From Bradyrhizobium erythrophlei (GTDB lineage: Bacteria; Pseudomonadota; Alphaproteobacteria; Rhizobiales; Xanthobacteraceae), in contig NZ_LT670818.1 in NCBI RefSeq assembly GCF_900129505.1, positions 1,488,001-1,552,000 on the forward strand: DNA of 64,000 bases. The letters run 5' to 3'. A program made the position numbers and the translations under genes. Below are positions 34,835 through 42,653 of the stretch, piece after piece; position 1 is the stretch's first letter, and the number at the start of each line of letters is the position of its first letter. The notes below the pieces were generated by a model. The model searched no databases, was not told where the DNA came from, and was given only the letters and a program-made list of their open reading frames with translations.

Positions 34835-36217
34835 TTATGCCTTCGCTTGCATCGCATGGCCGACCAGGTTTTTTCCGAGCGACCATATAGCACCAGGGAC
34901 GCGGTGGCTTTCGGCGATGACGGAGTCAAAACCGTTCAAGATCCAATCACAGTCCGACTCGGAAATAACAAGTGCGGGCAAAAGCTTGATCGTATGGCCA
35001 GCATGACTAGAGACTTGGCTCAGCAATTTATGCTCTTTGAAAAGCGGGATCGTAATGAGCTGGCTAAATAGACCCGTCCTCGCAGCCTCAAGAGCGTGCC
35101 ATGATGCCTTGAGCTTGAATGATGTTGGTGGACCGAACTCGATACCAATCATCAATCCCTTGCCGCGTACCTCACGGAGAAACTCGTAACGTCGGGTCAT
35201 TTCAGTAAAGGCGCGCAGCAATCGTTCTCCGGTCTGCGCTGCTTTTTCGACCAGCTGCTCCGACTTGAGCACATCCAGTGTCGCAATTCCGGCCGCCATT
35301 GCCAGGTCATTTGCCCCGAATGTCGATCCGTGGGCTACTGCACGCTCCATGCGATCAAAGACTTTGTCAAAAATCCATTTTCGCGTGAGAAGTGCTCCAA
35401 CCGGAACGTGTCCGCCCGACAGTGTTTTTGCAAGGAGAACCATATCCGGCTCGACGTTCCAGTATTCAACCGCCAGGAAGCGGCCGGTGCGGCCCAATCC
35501 GGTCTGCACTTCATCGGCGACGAACAAGGTCCCGTGGCGCCGGCAGAGATCCGCGGCAAGTTTAAGATAGTCATCGTCGGGGACGTTTACCCCTTTACCC
35601 TGTATCGGCTCGACGATGAATGCGGCAATCGTGCGCGAATGAAGGGCCTTCTCAAGCGCAACAAGATCGTTAAATGGGATGCGGACACAGTGGGGCAGCA
35701 AGGGCTCGAAGCCTTCTCGGAAAATATCGTCTCCATTGAGAGACAGCGCACCATTGGTGAGACCGTGGAATGCATGCTCGCAGTAAAGTATCCCGGGCCG
35801 GCCCGTTGCTGCTCGCGCGAATTTGATAGCCGCCTCGACCGTTTCCGATCCGGAATTTACGAAGCAGACTTTATCGAGATAGGGCACGTGCGCCAGTAAT
35901 CGCTCGGCGAGAATGCCGGCTAAAGTCGACACATCCATTTGGACCAGATTGGGAAGATCGCTGTCGAGAATGCTTTTCAACGCCTCACACAAAGCGGGAT
36001 GATTGCGCCCGATGGCAAAGACTCCAAAACCACTCAATAGGTCGAGATAACGGTTGCCGTCTCGATCATAGAGATACTGGCCCTTGCCACTGCAAAAGCC
36101 GACGTCGTAGCCGATTGCTTTGAGAACCCGCACCATCTGCTCGTTGAGAAGGCGCCGATGTATTGCGTAATGATCATGTTCACGTAGCGAAAATAACTTG
36201 GCCATATCGTGGGTCAT
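34835..36217 (-). CDS. class III (PLP) aminotransferase
   Basis: 460 residues. Class III features are visible: GKGQYLYDRDGNRYLDLLSG, FVNSGSETVEAAIKFARAAT (phosphate-binding region), AFIVEPIQGKGV, LFVADEVQTGLGRTG and the lysine segment VLLAKTLSGGHVPVGA. It resembles acetylornithine/4-aminobutyrate-type enzymes, but the substrate cannot be told. The FemAB/GNAT-like gene lies 34 bp upstream in the same operon, suggesting that the two make and then acylate an amino compound. Composition is less GC-rich than the core genes. Confidence 0.85.
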   Translation of the reverse strand: MTHDMAKLFSLREHDHYAIHRRLLNEQMVRVLKAIGYDVGFCSGKGQYLYDRDGNRYLDLLSGFGVFAIGRNHPALCEALKSILDSDLPNLVQMDVSTLAGILAERLLAHVPYLDKVCFVNSGSETVEAAIKFARAATGRPGILYCEHAFHGLTNGALSLNGDDIFREGFEPLLPHCVRIPFNDLVALEKALHSRTIAAFIVEPIQGKGVNVPDDDYLKLAADLCRRHGTLFVADEVQTGLGRTGRFLAVEYWNVEPDMVLLAKTLSGGHVPVGALLTRKWIFDKVFDRMERAVAHGSTFGANDLAMAAGIATLDVLKSEQLVEKAAQTGERLLRAFTEMTRRYEFLREVRGKGLMIGIEFGPPTSFKLKASWHALEAARTGLFSQLITIPLFKEHKLLSQVSSHAGHTIKLLPALVISESDCDWILNGFDSVIAESHRVPGAIWSLGKNLVGHAMQAKA

Positions 36218-36251
36218 GATCGCCTCCCAAGTTGCAGCAGATGCAGGATGG

Positions 36252-37433
36252 TCACCAAAGTTCTTTGTAGTCTGGAAATAGCTTTAGTGTCGCATCGTAG
36301 CGCACCGGCACGATCCAGGGCAGCGCCAGCCTGAATATTGCATTTGCAAGGGCCGACGTGTGGCGCACGTATAGATCAATTGGATCGAGTCGGTGCCTCA
36401 TATGCAGCTTCGGATCATAGTTTAGGCCGCTGCTGCGAAACCATTTATACCCTTTGCTGATCCCCCAACTGATCATGTCCCGAACGACATAGTGATAGAG
36501 ATGCAGATCGAGTGCAACGGAGTAATCGAAGCCAACATACTCCGCGTACAGCGAGTCTCCTTGCACCATGCAAAGGCTGAAGGCCACCAGAGTGTTTCCG
36601 CGACGCCACGCGAAGAACCGGACCTTATCGCTCATTCGTTGGCCGATCTGACGGAAAAAATCCTTGGTGAGCTTCTCGAATTGCATCCTCGAGCGCTCAA
36701 ATACCTGCAGATAGAGCGGATAAATCTCATCGACGAAACTTGCCGCGTCGTTGGTGACGCTCATGCGAATGTCTGATACGCCGGCTGTCGCCTCGAGCTT
36801 CTTGCGCAATTTCCTTCGCGTTGAGCTTTTCAGCGCCTTGACCATGTAGGTGCCGAAGCTGTCATATCCGATGTCGAGCATCGTCATCGGCATGCTCGGC
36901 GCGCGCGCGAAGCCGCATTGCACGAAGCGGTGAAGCACTTTGCGATAGCGAGAAGGAAATTCCTTCAGCACGATGAGTTGTGCGTTGAACGATTTCGCTT
37001 GCTTGACGATGCCCTTCGACAAGGTTTCCGCGACGATGTCAACAGGCAGAGCTTCAGTAGCTGCGAGGTGAGCCTCCCCGGCGGAACAACCAACCATCAA
37101 AGCGCGCAGTTTAAGGAAGCGCGGATAGAATCGTCGGAGGAGCGAAATCAAATAAGCTCGTTCAGCGCCGAGGCCTTCGAGAATATCCTGATCGACTAGG
37201 AAGAACGGTTGGATCGCTCGTGTGTGGCCTCTGCTATCAACAATTGCAAAATATCGGTGCTCGAAGGGACCCCGGAGAGTATCGTCCAGAATCTCGTAAA
37301 ACCGATAATCTTTTCGCTGGTCGGTGAAAGTCGACGTCCAAGACGCGCACCCGGACAAATCGGCACGGGAAACAACGGAAATTGAGAACGATTCACGGCG
37401 TGCGCTGGAAGCGCCCGGACCAATAGCGCTCAT
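36252..37433 (-). CDS. GNAT/FemAB-like N-acyltransferase
   Basis: 393 residues. The C-terminal two thirds fit the acyltransferase fold of the FemAB/BioF2-type GNAT group: QFEKLTKDFFRQIGQRMSDK, RFFAWRRGNTLVAFSLCMVQ, SLYAEYVGFDYSVALDLHLY and WGISKGYKWFRSSGLNYDPK. The N-terminal part is less clear (FSISVVSRADLSGCASWTST). It is the first gene of a two-gene minus-strand unit with the aminotransferase. Such pairs may make an N-acyl amino compound; this is inference. Confidence 0.75.
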   Translation of the reverse strand: MSAIGPGASSARRESFSISVVSRADLSGCASWTSTFTDQRKDYRFYEILDDTLRGPFEHRYFAIVDSRGHTRAIQPFFLVDQDILEGLGAERAYLISLLRRFYPRFLKLRALMVGCSAGEAHLAATEALPVDIVAETLSKGIVKQAKSFNAQLIVLKEFPSRYRKVLHRFVQCGFARAPSMPMTMLDIGYDSFGTYMVKALKSSTRRKLRKKLEATAGVSDIRMSVTNDAASFVDEIYPLYLQVFERSRMQFEKLTKDFFRQIGQRMSDKVRFFAWRRGNTLVAFSLCMVQGDSLYAEYVGFDYSVALDLHLYHYVVRDMISWGISKGYKWFRSSGLNYDPKLHMRHRLDPIDLYVRHTSALANAIFRLALPWIVPVRYDATLKLFPDYKELW

Positions 37434-38184
37434 CTCACTACTCCGCAGGGCCCCAGGAGTTCATAACCCCGCGCAGCGCTAATTATTTCCTGCCCATTTG
37501 GAAGGTGGGGAAGCTTTTGCCACCAACCAGTGATTGCGTGCTGCCTTACTCGGGAATGCTTAAGATGCCCTTCGAGGCGATAAAACCTAATTTGCATGTC
37601 AGAAAACTGTCGTATTTTTCACTTGAAAAACACGGATCCCTCCAGTCTTCTCATGGCCTTAGCCCGATTAGGCTGCAATGCCATGCGGCTAGCAGCCGAT
37701 TCGCTTCGCAATGTTTATTTGTCAAACCTGACATTTCTTCCGATCATTCAGGTTGCGAGTATCCAAGACCGAAACAGAAAACCCTAGATCAAGGACTGCG
37801 CGCGACCGTTCGGCATGTCCCAAACATGCCAAAGGGCGACGTTGCACGCTGCCTCAAATGAAGGGGCGCGCCTCAGCGCATCAATTGAATTCCGCCACAA
37901 GCTTGTCGAACAGTATTGTCCCATCGGGATTAACGACGCGAAAGCTTGTCGCATTGTGCCTGTTATCGGTTGATCCCATCAAATAAACCGGCCAGCCGGT
38001 GCGAGGTCATTGAGAATAGCAGGCCTCGGTGACGGCACTTTTTCTGACGGCGAGACACGGAGCCCGCGATGAACGATCCTGATCGGCTTCCATGTCCGCT
38101 CCTGAGCGCATAACGGACCAAAGTCAGACATCGCGCCATGTCCGAAAAGTGCCACAAACGGACGCAGGCAGGCCGTAAATCTCG
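37434..38184. other. long intergenic region
   Basis: No gene I can support. A 32-codon minus-strand frame at 37881-37979 (MGSTDNRHNATSFRVVNPDG, TILFDKLVAEFN) looks protein-like but has no ribosome binding site and could be the end of a lost gene. A short repeat lies at 38093-38155. Confidence 0.4.
38093..38155 (-). repeat. dispersed repeat, short type C (inverted)
   Basis: Its reverse complement begins TGGCACTTTTCGGACATGGC and continues GCGATGTCTGACTTTGGTCC, GTTATGCGC, the same order as 30878-30935. Confidence 0.65.
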
Positions 38185-39249
38185 TTATTTCGCCGCTGGC
38201 GGTGATTGAGCGAGGGCCACAATCCCCGCGTTGGCGGGATATCCAGCAAAATGCAAAATATCTTCGTTCGTATATTTGGGGATTGCCAACATGTCGCCCA
38301 GAGGTGAAGTGTAGCCAACTCGATCGTTTATTTTAGGTTCTGAACCGATTGTCTCAGAGTATTCTGAAAAGAACCCGAGACAACCCCAGGGCTTGGTGTC
38401 AGAAAAGCCGCAGCCCATGTGCCACAAAATCGGCGGGATACGATACACGTGAAGACTCTGGTGAGTCCCAATGAGCTGACCATTGAAGAAAATTTCGATT
38501 GATTGCACGCTTATCGCGAACCGTTTCTGTTGTTCGGGAGCGCGCCGCACATAGAGCGGTGGATTAGTTGGCTTTTCTGCTCGAAGCAGCACACAGGGTG
38601 CTGTCACTTTAGTTAATAGACCCATTTGATAGTTATATTCAGCGGTTTCGATTGAAGCTGCCGCACCGTTTTTAGAGTTCTTTATGATCGCGCATTGGGA
38701 CGCCGGAATAAGACGTGCCGATTCACTATGCGCATAATTATCTTGGAAATAAGCGACCGGAACTTTGTAGTGCGCAACGAACGATCCAAGGTCCCCCATA
38801 GAATCGAAGACCACTGACATCTTATCTGGATCGAAGTCGAGTGCTTTACCAACGTTTACCAGATTCATTTTGGCCGCTTCTTCTTCAATATCGCGAGCCT
38901 GACCGAAATAAGCCGTATAGTATGCACCGTACATGAGGATCGGCACGATCACGAACCGGCGAGATATCCGACCAATGGCAGCCTCTATGAGCAGCGAAAG
39001 AAGAAATGCATGGACGAGTAACGCGTAAAAGACGAAAGCGTCTATGGAAAAAAGGAGGAGTAACAAGCCGGGTAAAAGGCCGATGATGGGAATCGCCTGA
39101 AATAGAAGTAGCTCAGCGGCGGTTACGAATAGCCAGAAGGAAACTGACCGCGGACGACCGTGAATCGAAACAAAGACTAAGAAGCCAAAGGCAGTAACAA
39201 CAGCCGCGAAAGGCGCTGCTACAGCAAATACCGCGTCGGTCATAGTCAC
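38185..39249 (-). CDS. membrane protein of unknown function
   Basis: 354 residues. The first 120 residues contain four or five membrane helices (AVFAVAAPFAAVVTAFGFLV, FWLFVTAAELLLFQAIPIIG, LLPGLLLLLFSIDAFVFYAL, LLVHAFLLSLLIEAA, FVIVPILMYGAYYTAYFG). The remaining 230 residues are soluble, with several beta-like segments (VAYFQDNYAHSESARLIPAS, RFAISVQSIEIFFNGQLIGT). GC content is visibly lower than in the flanking core genes, suggesting transfer. I recognise no domain. It is the last of three unassigned minus-strand genes. Confidence 0.65.
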   Translation of the reverse strand: MTMTDAVFAVAAPFAAVVTAFGFLVFVSIHGRPRSVSFWLFVTAAELLLFQAIPIIGLLPGLLLLLFSIDAFVFYALLVHAFLLSLLIEAAIGRISRRFVIVPILMYGAYYTAYFGQARDIEEEAAKMNLVNVGKALDFDPDKMSVVFDSMGDLGSFVAHYKVPVAYFQDNYAHSESARLIPASQCAIIKNSKNGAAASIETAEYNYQMGLLTKVTAPCVLLRAEKPTNPPLYVRRAPEQQKRFAISVQSIEIFFNGQLIGTHQSLHVYRIPPILWHMGCGFSDTKPWGCLGFFSEYSETIGSEPKINDRVGYTSPLGDMLAIPKYTNEDILHFAGYPANAGIVALAQSPPAAK

Positions 39250-39573
39250 TGCAGCAGCCCCTTAGCCCTGATCGGAACCATGCGGCACGGTCCGCGAGTT
39301 GAAGACCAGCCCGATGATAAATTTATCTCTGATCATCACTAAGTTGTGGGGGGCAATAACGTCAACCACCAGTGTTCCGAATGCTCAATTTTGAATGAAG
39401 CGGGTGCGACTTCCGGTTTGGGTCAAAAACGGTCCTGACGCCCTTGAAATAGGATTTCTGTTTTACCCCCGAAAGCAGACATCGGTCAGCTATGCTTCCG
39501 ATTGCGATCTCATCGTCTGCTACGGTGGAGCGATTCGCTGCTGCGCTATCCGCATTCCCTGTCGATTAGAGGC
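39250..39573. other. gap with an inverted repeat copy
   Basis: Contains a dispersed repeat on the minus strand (39404-39492) and otherwise about 150 bp without features. The repeat separates the 354-residue membrane protein from the two genes upstream of it, so these are probably not one operon. Confidence 0.4.
39404..39492 (-). repeat. dispersed repeat, type B (inverted)
   Basis: Reverse complement reads GATGTCTGCTTTCGGGGG, then GCGTCAGGACCGTTTTTGAC and CCAAACCGGAAGT, close to the copy at 2249 (which has GTCAGGACCGTTTTGAAC). Confidence 0.65.
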
Positions 39574-40308
39574 TTAGGGTAATCCAGTTAGAAGCGCGGC
39601 TTCTAGCTTGGCTATCAATGGTCCGATACGCATGCTTTCCGAGTCTATCGCTTGATGCAGGAAAATTGCGGCATCAAAAACGCCCTGTTTGAATTGCAGC
39701 AACGAAGGCACGTGGTTCGCGATCTCAGCTTGCGAAAGGCGGTTGCCCAAAACAATACGGTCCGTCAACTTTCGCAGCTCATTGCAAAACCGTAGCGCCT
39801 GATCGAGCATCATAGCTCGAGACCTCTGCACTTCCACGCTCCCCCAAACAGGGCCAAGTTCACTTTTGTAAGTCTTGACCGTTTCGTTTAGATAATTATG
39901 CGGTCCCTCAACACTCAACACGATGTTGGCTGTGATTCCGCCAATCGGGTTCAGATCGGGTAACGCAGCAAGCGCGTTCACCATGATATCGATGGCCGAT
40001 GTCAGATTATAGAGTGCTTCACGTTCCTTATGCAGATGCGAACTACGGGCAGAAAGTTGTTCGTAATACCGCTGCAACGTTTGAGAGCGACCAATCGCTA
40101 ATTGTTTCCAGACCGGACGTGCTGCGATAAGAGCAGCGGCCAATGCAATCAAGGCGGCTGACAGCGTTTGCCAGTCTTTCAGAAGGTCGTACCAGCCGCG
40201 CGTAGTTGCATCAGAGAAAACCGGCCCAGCCAGCCCTATCCACGCAACCAGAACCGCCGCCAACATCAATGAGCTAAAGACAACTAGATGGCCGGGAGGA
40301 CCGTTCAT
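39574..40308 (-). CDS. two-TM protein with helical cytoplasmic domain, unknown function
   Basis: 244 residues from the ATG at 40308. Two membrane helices near the N-terminus (residues ~8-29, LVVFSSLMLAAVLVAWIGLA, and ~48-64, LSAALIALAAALIAARP) precede a long helical, coiled-coil-like domain (QTLQRYYEQLSARSSHLHKE, MMLDQALRFCNELRKLTDRI). Such 2TM-plus-helix layouts occur in many membrane proteins and in some defence effectors, but there is no family match that I can state. It follows the 232-residue gene after 52 bp in the same direction. Confidence 0.65.
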   Translation of the reverse strand: MNGPPGHLVVFSSLMLAAVLVAWIGLAGPVFSDATTRGWYDLLKDWQTLSAALIALAAALIAARPVWKQLAIGRSQTLQRYYEQLSARSSHLHKEREALYNLTSAIDIMVNALAALPDLNPIGGITANIVLSVEGPHNYLNETVKTYKSELGPVWGSVEVQRSRAMMLDQALRFCNELRKLTDRIVLGNRLSQAEIANHVPSLLQFKQGVFDAAIFLHQAIDSESMRIGPLIAKLEAALLTGLP

Positions 40309-40360
40309 TCAGTCTAACTTTCGGGGGGCCTACCGACGCGCGGGGCGAATTGATGCAAAC

Positions 40361-41059
40361 CTAGAGGGGAATAGGTAACTGTTCGCCACCTGATCCTTCG
40401 ATAATCTCAATCACCTTGGTAATCTCTATCTGCTCTTCGATCATCGTTCCTTTGTCATCAAAAATATAAGTGAACCGGACCTTGCAACGCATGGCATCAC
40501 CTGAATGCAAACCCTTCACTTTCCGGTTGTGAAATTTACTTAACCAATCTTCGTCGGTGATTTTTGCGAAAACCGGAAACTTTCCTCTGGCAAATTGCCA
40601 CTTCGAATTTCCGACCATGTCGGGTTTGCGGATGGTCAGAATGATTTCGCCTTCGCTATGCTTTTCTGTCGTCGTCTTATCAAGCGGGATGATTTCGGAC
40701 GGGTCCCAGGTTTTTGTTAAGTCCACGTCGTAGGTTTTGTGACCGGGGGCCTCCAGCATCAGCTTATCTTTTGGACCCAACAACCTCTTGCCGTCCTGCA
40801 GCGAGTCAAGAGCCGCTACCAGCTTCGCTTCGTCAATTTTCTTCAGAAGGCTGCTCAGTAAAACGCGAATTGACCCGGCCTTGATATCGTCCAAGACCAT
40901 CACGGGCTGCAATCTGACATCGACCGATCCGGCGACAGCTTGGTCCAATTGTTCGAAGCCGTCGATTAACTCGCTGGCGGCGTCAAATATGCGCCGTGGA
41001 TCTCCTTGGCCTTTCTTGAAGACAATTCGGAATGAAAAATCCGCAGGTGGTGGCGGCAT
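40361..41059 (-). CDS. soluble conserved-looking protein, unknown function
   Basis: 232 residues from the ATG at 41059. N-terminal part: FSFRIVFKKGQGDPRRIFDA, then VDVRLQPVMVLDDIKAGSIR and a helix VLLSSLLKKIDEAKLVAALD. C-terminal part is beta-rich (EGEIILTIRKPDMVGNSKWQ, PVFAKITDEDWLSKFHNRKV, RCKVRFTYIFDDKGTMIEEQ). No membrane segment or catalytic motif is seen. The strand-turn-helix start followed by a barrel-like end recalls uncharacterised proteins I have seen near mobile or defence genes, but I cannot name a family. Confidence 0.6.
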   Translation of the reverse strand: MPPPPADFSFRIVFKKGQGDPRRIFDAASELIDGFEQLDQAVAGSVDVRLQPVMVLDDIKAGSIRVLLSSLLKKIDEAKLVAALDSLQDGKRLLGPKDKLMLEAPGHKTYDVDLTKTWDPSEIIPLDKTTTEKHSEGEIILTIRKPDMVGNSKWQFARGKFPVFAKITDEDWLSKFHNRKVKGLHSGDAMRCKVRFTYIFDDKGTMIEEQIEITKVIEIIEGSGGEQLPIPL

Positions 41060-41211
41060 TGGCGGGTCCCCCGAATCCTCGCAAGTAGTTATCCGTAGGA
41101 TTTCACAACCTAGCGTATTTGCCTACGGTTGGTCTTGGGCACCGAACTTATGATTGCGGGAAATGGCGGACGTTGTTGAGGTGATCCAAACCTTCGAGGC
41201 CCTTAGACGAC
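41060..41211. other. gap between the unknown operon and the RNA locus
   Basis: Upstream region of the 232-residue gene. A 27-codon plus-strand frame (41163-41246, MADVVEVIQTFEALRRQNPT) runs through the terminator and is probably chance. Confidence 0.3.
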
Positions 41212-41239
41212 AAAACCCCACCTTGCGGTGGGGCTTTGC
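41212..41239 (-). terminator. rho-independent terminator of the tRNA/RNA transcript
   Basis: On the minus strand CCCCACC-GCAA-GGTGGGG is followed by TTTTG. A 7-bp GC-rich stem with a GNRA loop and a T run is a good intrinsic terminator. It closes the transcript coming from the tRNA-Ser side. Confidence 0.75.
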
Positions 41240-41246
41240 GTATTGA

Positions 41247-41335
41247 CACTCGCGTCTCCAGTTGGGTTGCCCCAACTCAGGCTTTCGCCTGAAGTATCAC
41301 AAACGACTCGGGCAAGCCCGGTGGTGTAGTCGTTT
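41247..41335 (-). ncRNA. candidate structured RNA with GNRA hairpins
   Basis: Read on the minus strand: an 8-bp stem AAACGACT/AGTCGTTT (41328-41335 with 41301-41308) enclosing CGGGC-TT-GCCCG; then TCAGGC-GAAA-GCCTGA (41277-41292); then GTTGGG-GCAA-CCCAAC (41261-41276); then a 17-nt stretch complementary to the tRNA 3' end; then the terminator, whose loop is also GCAA. Three GNRA loops within 120 nt exist only on this strand, which argues that it is the transcribed one. No known RNA family fits as far as I can judge. Confidence 0.5.
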
Positions 41336-41500
41336 ATGACTACCAGACCATATAAGGGCAGAATCTTACGAACAAGGGGTAAAACGCACCCCCGCGCCGC
41401 GCAAAAATCGTATGTCTATAGGGAACAAAAGGGGGGTAGGTGGGGCGAGTGTGGTGCTCGCCCCGATATTCTCTCCTCCAGAAAACTGGAGACGCGAGTG
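41247..41500. repeat. 17-bp perfect inverted repeat (arms 41247-41263 and 41484-41500)
   Basis: CACTCGCGTCTCCAGTT on the left arm and AACTGGAGACGCGAGTG on the right arm. The right arm is the last 14 nt of the tRNA-Ser gene plus 3 nt downstream. In a minus-strand transcript the two arms can pair and enclose ~220 nt. Confidence 0.8.
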
Positions 41501-41578
41501 AGATTCGAACCCACAAGGGCCACCACAGCCCTGCCAAGGTTTTCAAGACCTGCCCGTTAACCGTTCCGGCATCGCGTC
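41487..41578 (-). tRNA. tRNA-Ser (anticodon UGA), unusual
   Basis: 92 nt folding as a type II cloverleaf: acceptor GACGCGA/TCGCGTC (7 bp), D stem CCG/CGG with GG in the loop, anticodon loop CTTGAAA, variable arm AGGGC/GCCCT, T arm GTGGG-TTCGAAT-CTCAC and an encoded CCA. The long variable arm and TGA anticodon make it serine. It is odd in starting GACG rather than GGAG, in having U at the discriminator position (G is usual for serine) and in a mismatched first anticodon pair. Probably an accessory tRNA carried by the island. Confidence 0.8.
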
Positions 41579-41703
41579 GGAGGTGAATGTAAGGCTCGAT
41601 TCGCGAAGAGTCTATGATTCGCAACCGAAGCCCCGTTAATCCCCGTTGACGCCGGACAAAAACAGAACATTCTCTCAAAATTGGTCTGGTCAGGGATTTC
41701 TAT

Positions 41704-41941
41704 ATGGCTTCGGTCCCCGCCCCACAATCCGGCGCTGACCAGCTTGGGGCCGCCGCCGATCAAGCCATCGCGGCCTGCGGCGGTGATCCTCGCGAGGCCG
41801 TCAAGGCGCTGATCGTCGCGAACCATTTTCTGGAAACCGATCTGGAAAGCTGAAGGCGGCGGCCTCGATGGGTATGCGCGGGGGAAGCTGATCGAGGAAG
41901 CGAAGGAGCCGCCGCGTGATCGGAAGGATTGGTATGATTGA
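41704..41941 (+). pseudogene. small conserved gene, probably frameshifted
   Basis: An ATG at 41704 gives 49 residues (MASVPAPQSGADQLGAAADQ, CGGDPREAVKALIVANHFLE) ending at a TGA at 41851. Another frame continues with GLDGYARGKLIEEAKEPPRD and RKDWYD to 41941. The joined sequence resembles a short conserved protein of Bradyrhizobium, so a single frameshift near 41850 is likely. The 49-residue version could still be made. Confidence 0.5.
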
Positions 41942-41956
41942 ATGGAGCGGTCCCCC

Positions 41957-42121
41957 ATGGCCGAGGTCACTTACTTTGTTGCTCTACCATTTGTCGCCAC
42001 CGATGACGGCATTGCGGCTGGCGAGCCAATCGAATGCTTCAATCCAACTGCCGTGGTAATGAAAGCGGAAGCGCTATCGCGCAAGGATGGTCACGTCGGC
42101 GCGGTCGCGTTCATTCGATGA
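41957..42121 (+). CDS. small conserved protein, 54 residues
   Basis: ATG at 41957. Sequence MAEVTYFVALPFVATDDGIA, then GEPIECFNPTAVVMKAEALS and a final VGAVAFIR. I recall longer relatives of ~80 residues in Bradyrhizobium, so this copy may be shortened at its C-terminus. It follows the preceding small gene by 15 bp and probably shares its transcript. Function unknown. Confidence 0.5.
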   Translation: MAEVTYFVALPFVATDDGIAAGEPIECFNPTAVVMKAEALSRKDGHVGAVAFIR

Positions 42122-42469
42122 ACAACCGTTGCAATCTCCCAGCAGAGTTTTTGAGCCAAAGGGTTGGACAGTTTTGTCGTAAGGGCGGGCGCGAGGTCCA
42201 GCTTATTCCGGCTGAAAGATCGAATCGCATCGCGCAAAAATCGTTGCGTATTCCCAATACGTTACGAGTATCATGATATGACGTGGGGGGGTGTGCACTC
42301 TTTTGCCGAGAGTGAACGGCTGCGGCACTAAACAGTAACCGCTTGAATTACTTGAAAATCTGGTTCTGGCAGAATTGTCCGTTGCCAGAATTTGACAACC
42401 GGTCCACTACTAAGGCTGACCATCGGATCGGTTGGGTCTCCCGAATTTTGAAGCTGGAGAACCAACCCT
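42122..42469. other. gap without recognised genes
   Basis: AT-richer than its surroundings. A frame from ~42121 (NNRCNLPAEFLSQRVGQFCR) seems to continue the style of the preceding gene but has no support. Nothing else is seen. Confidence 0.35.
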
Positions 42470-42628
42470 ATGATCAAGCCCCCACGATTCGAAGTTAGGT
42501 TTCTCGGCGCTTACGTAAGCGGTGAGGGATTAGCGGGCATTGTCGGTGCCATCGTCGCAGTCTGCGCGATGCTCGCGCTCTACCGTTTAGTCGTTTTTGG
42601 AGACGTTGTCGGGGCGCTGTTGAACTGA
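42470..42628 (+). CDS. small membrane protein (52 residues)
   Basis: ATG at 42470 with GGAG 11 nt upstream. A short basic head (MIKPPRFEVRFLGAYVSGEG), one membrane helix (LAGIVGAIVAVCAMLALYRL) and a short tail (VVFGDVVGALLN). It ends 25 bp before the integrase gene. Function unknown. Confidence 0.5.
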   Translation: MIKPPRFEVRFLGAYVSGEGLAGIVGAIVAVCAMLALYRLVVFGDVVGALLN

Positions 42629-42653
42629 GTATCCGAGAGGTGGGGCCGCAAAA

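Noticed and set aside
41212..41500. Retron: inverted repeats enclosing a structured RNA
   Set aside because: The 17-bp arms and hairpins recall retron a1/a2, but no reverse transcriptase lies next to them. The only RT piece (34.2 kb) is a group II intron remnant 7 kb away, and one arm is part of a tRNA.
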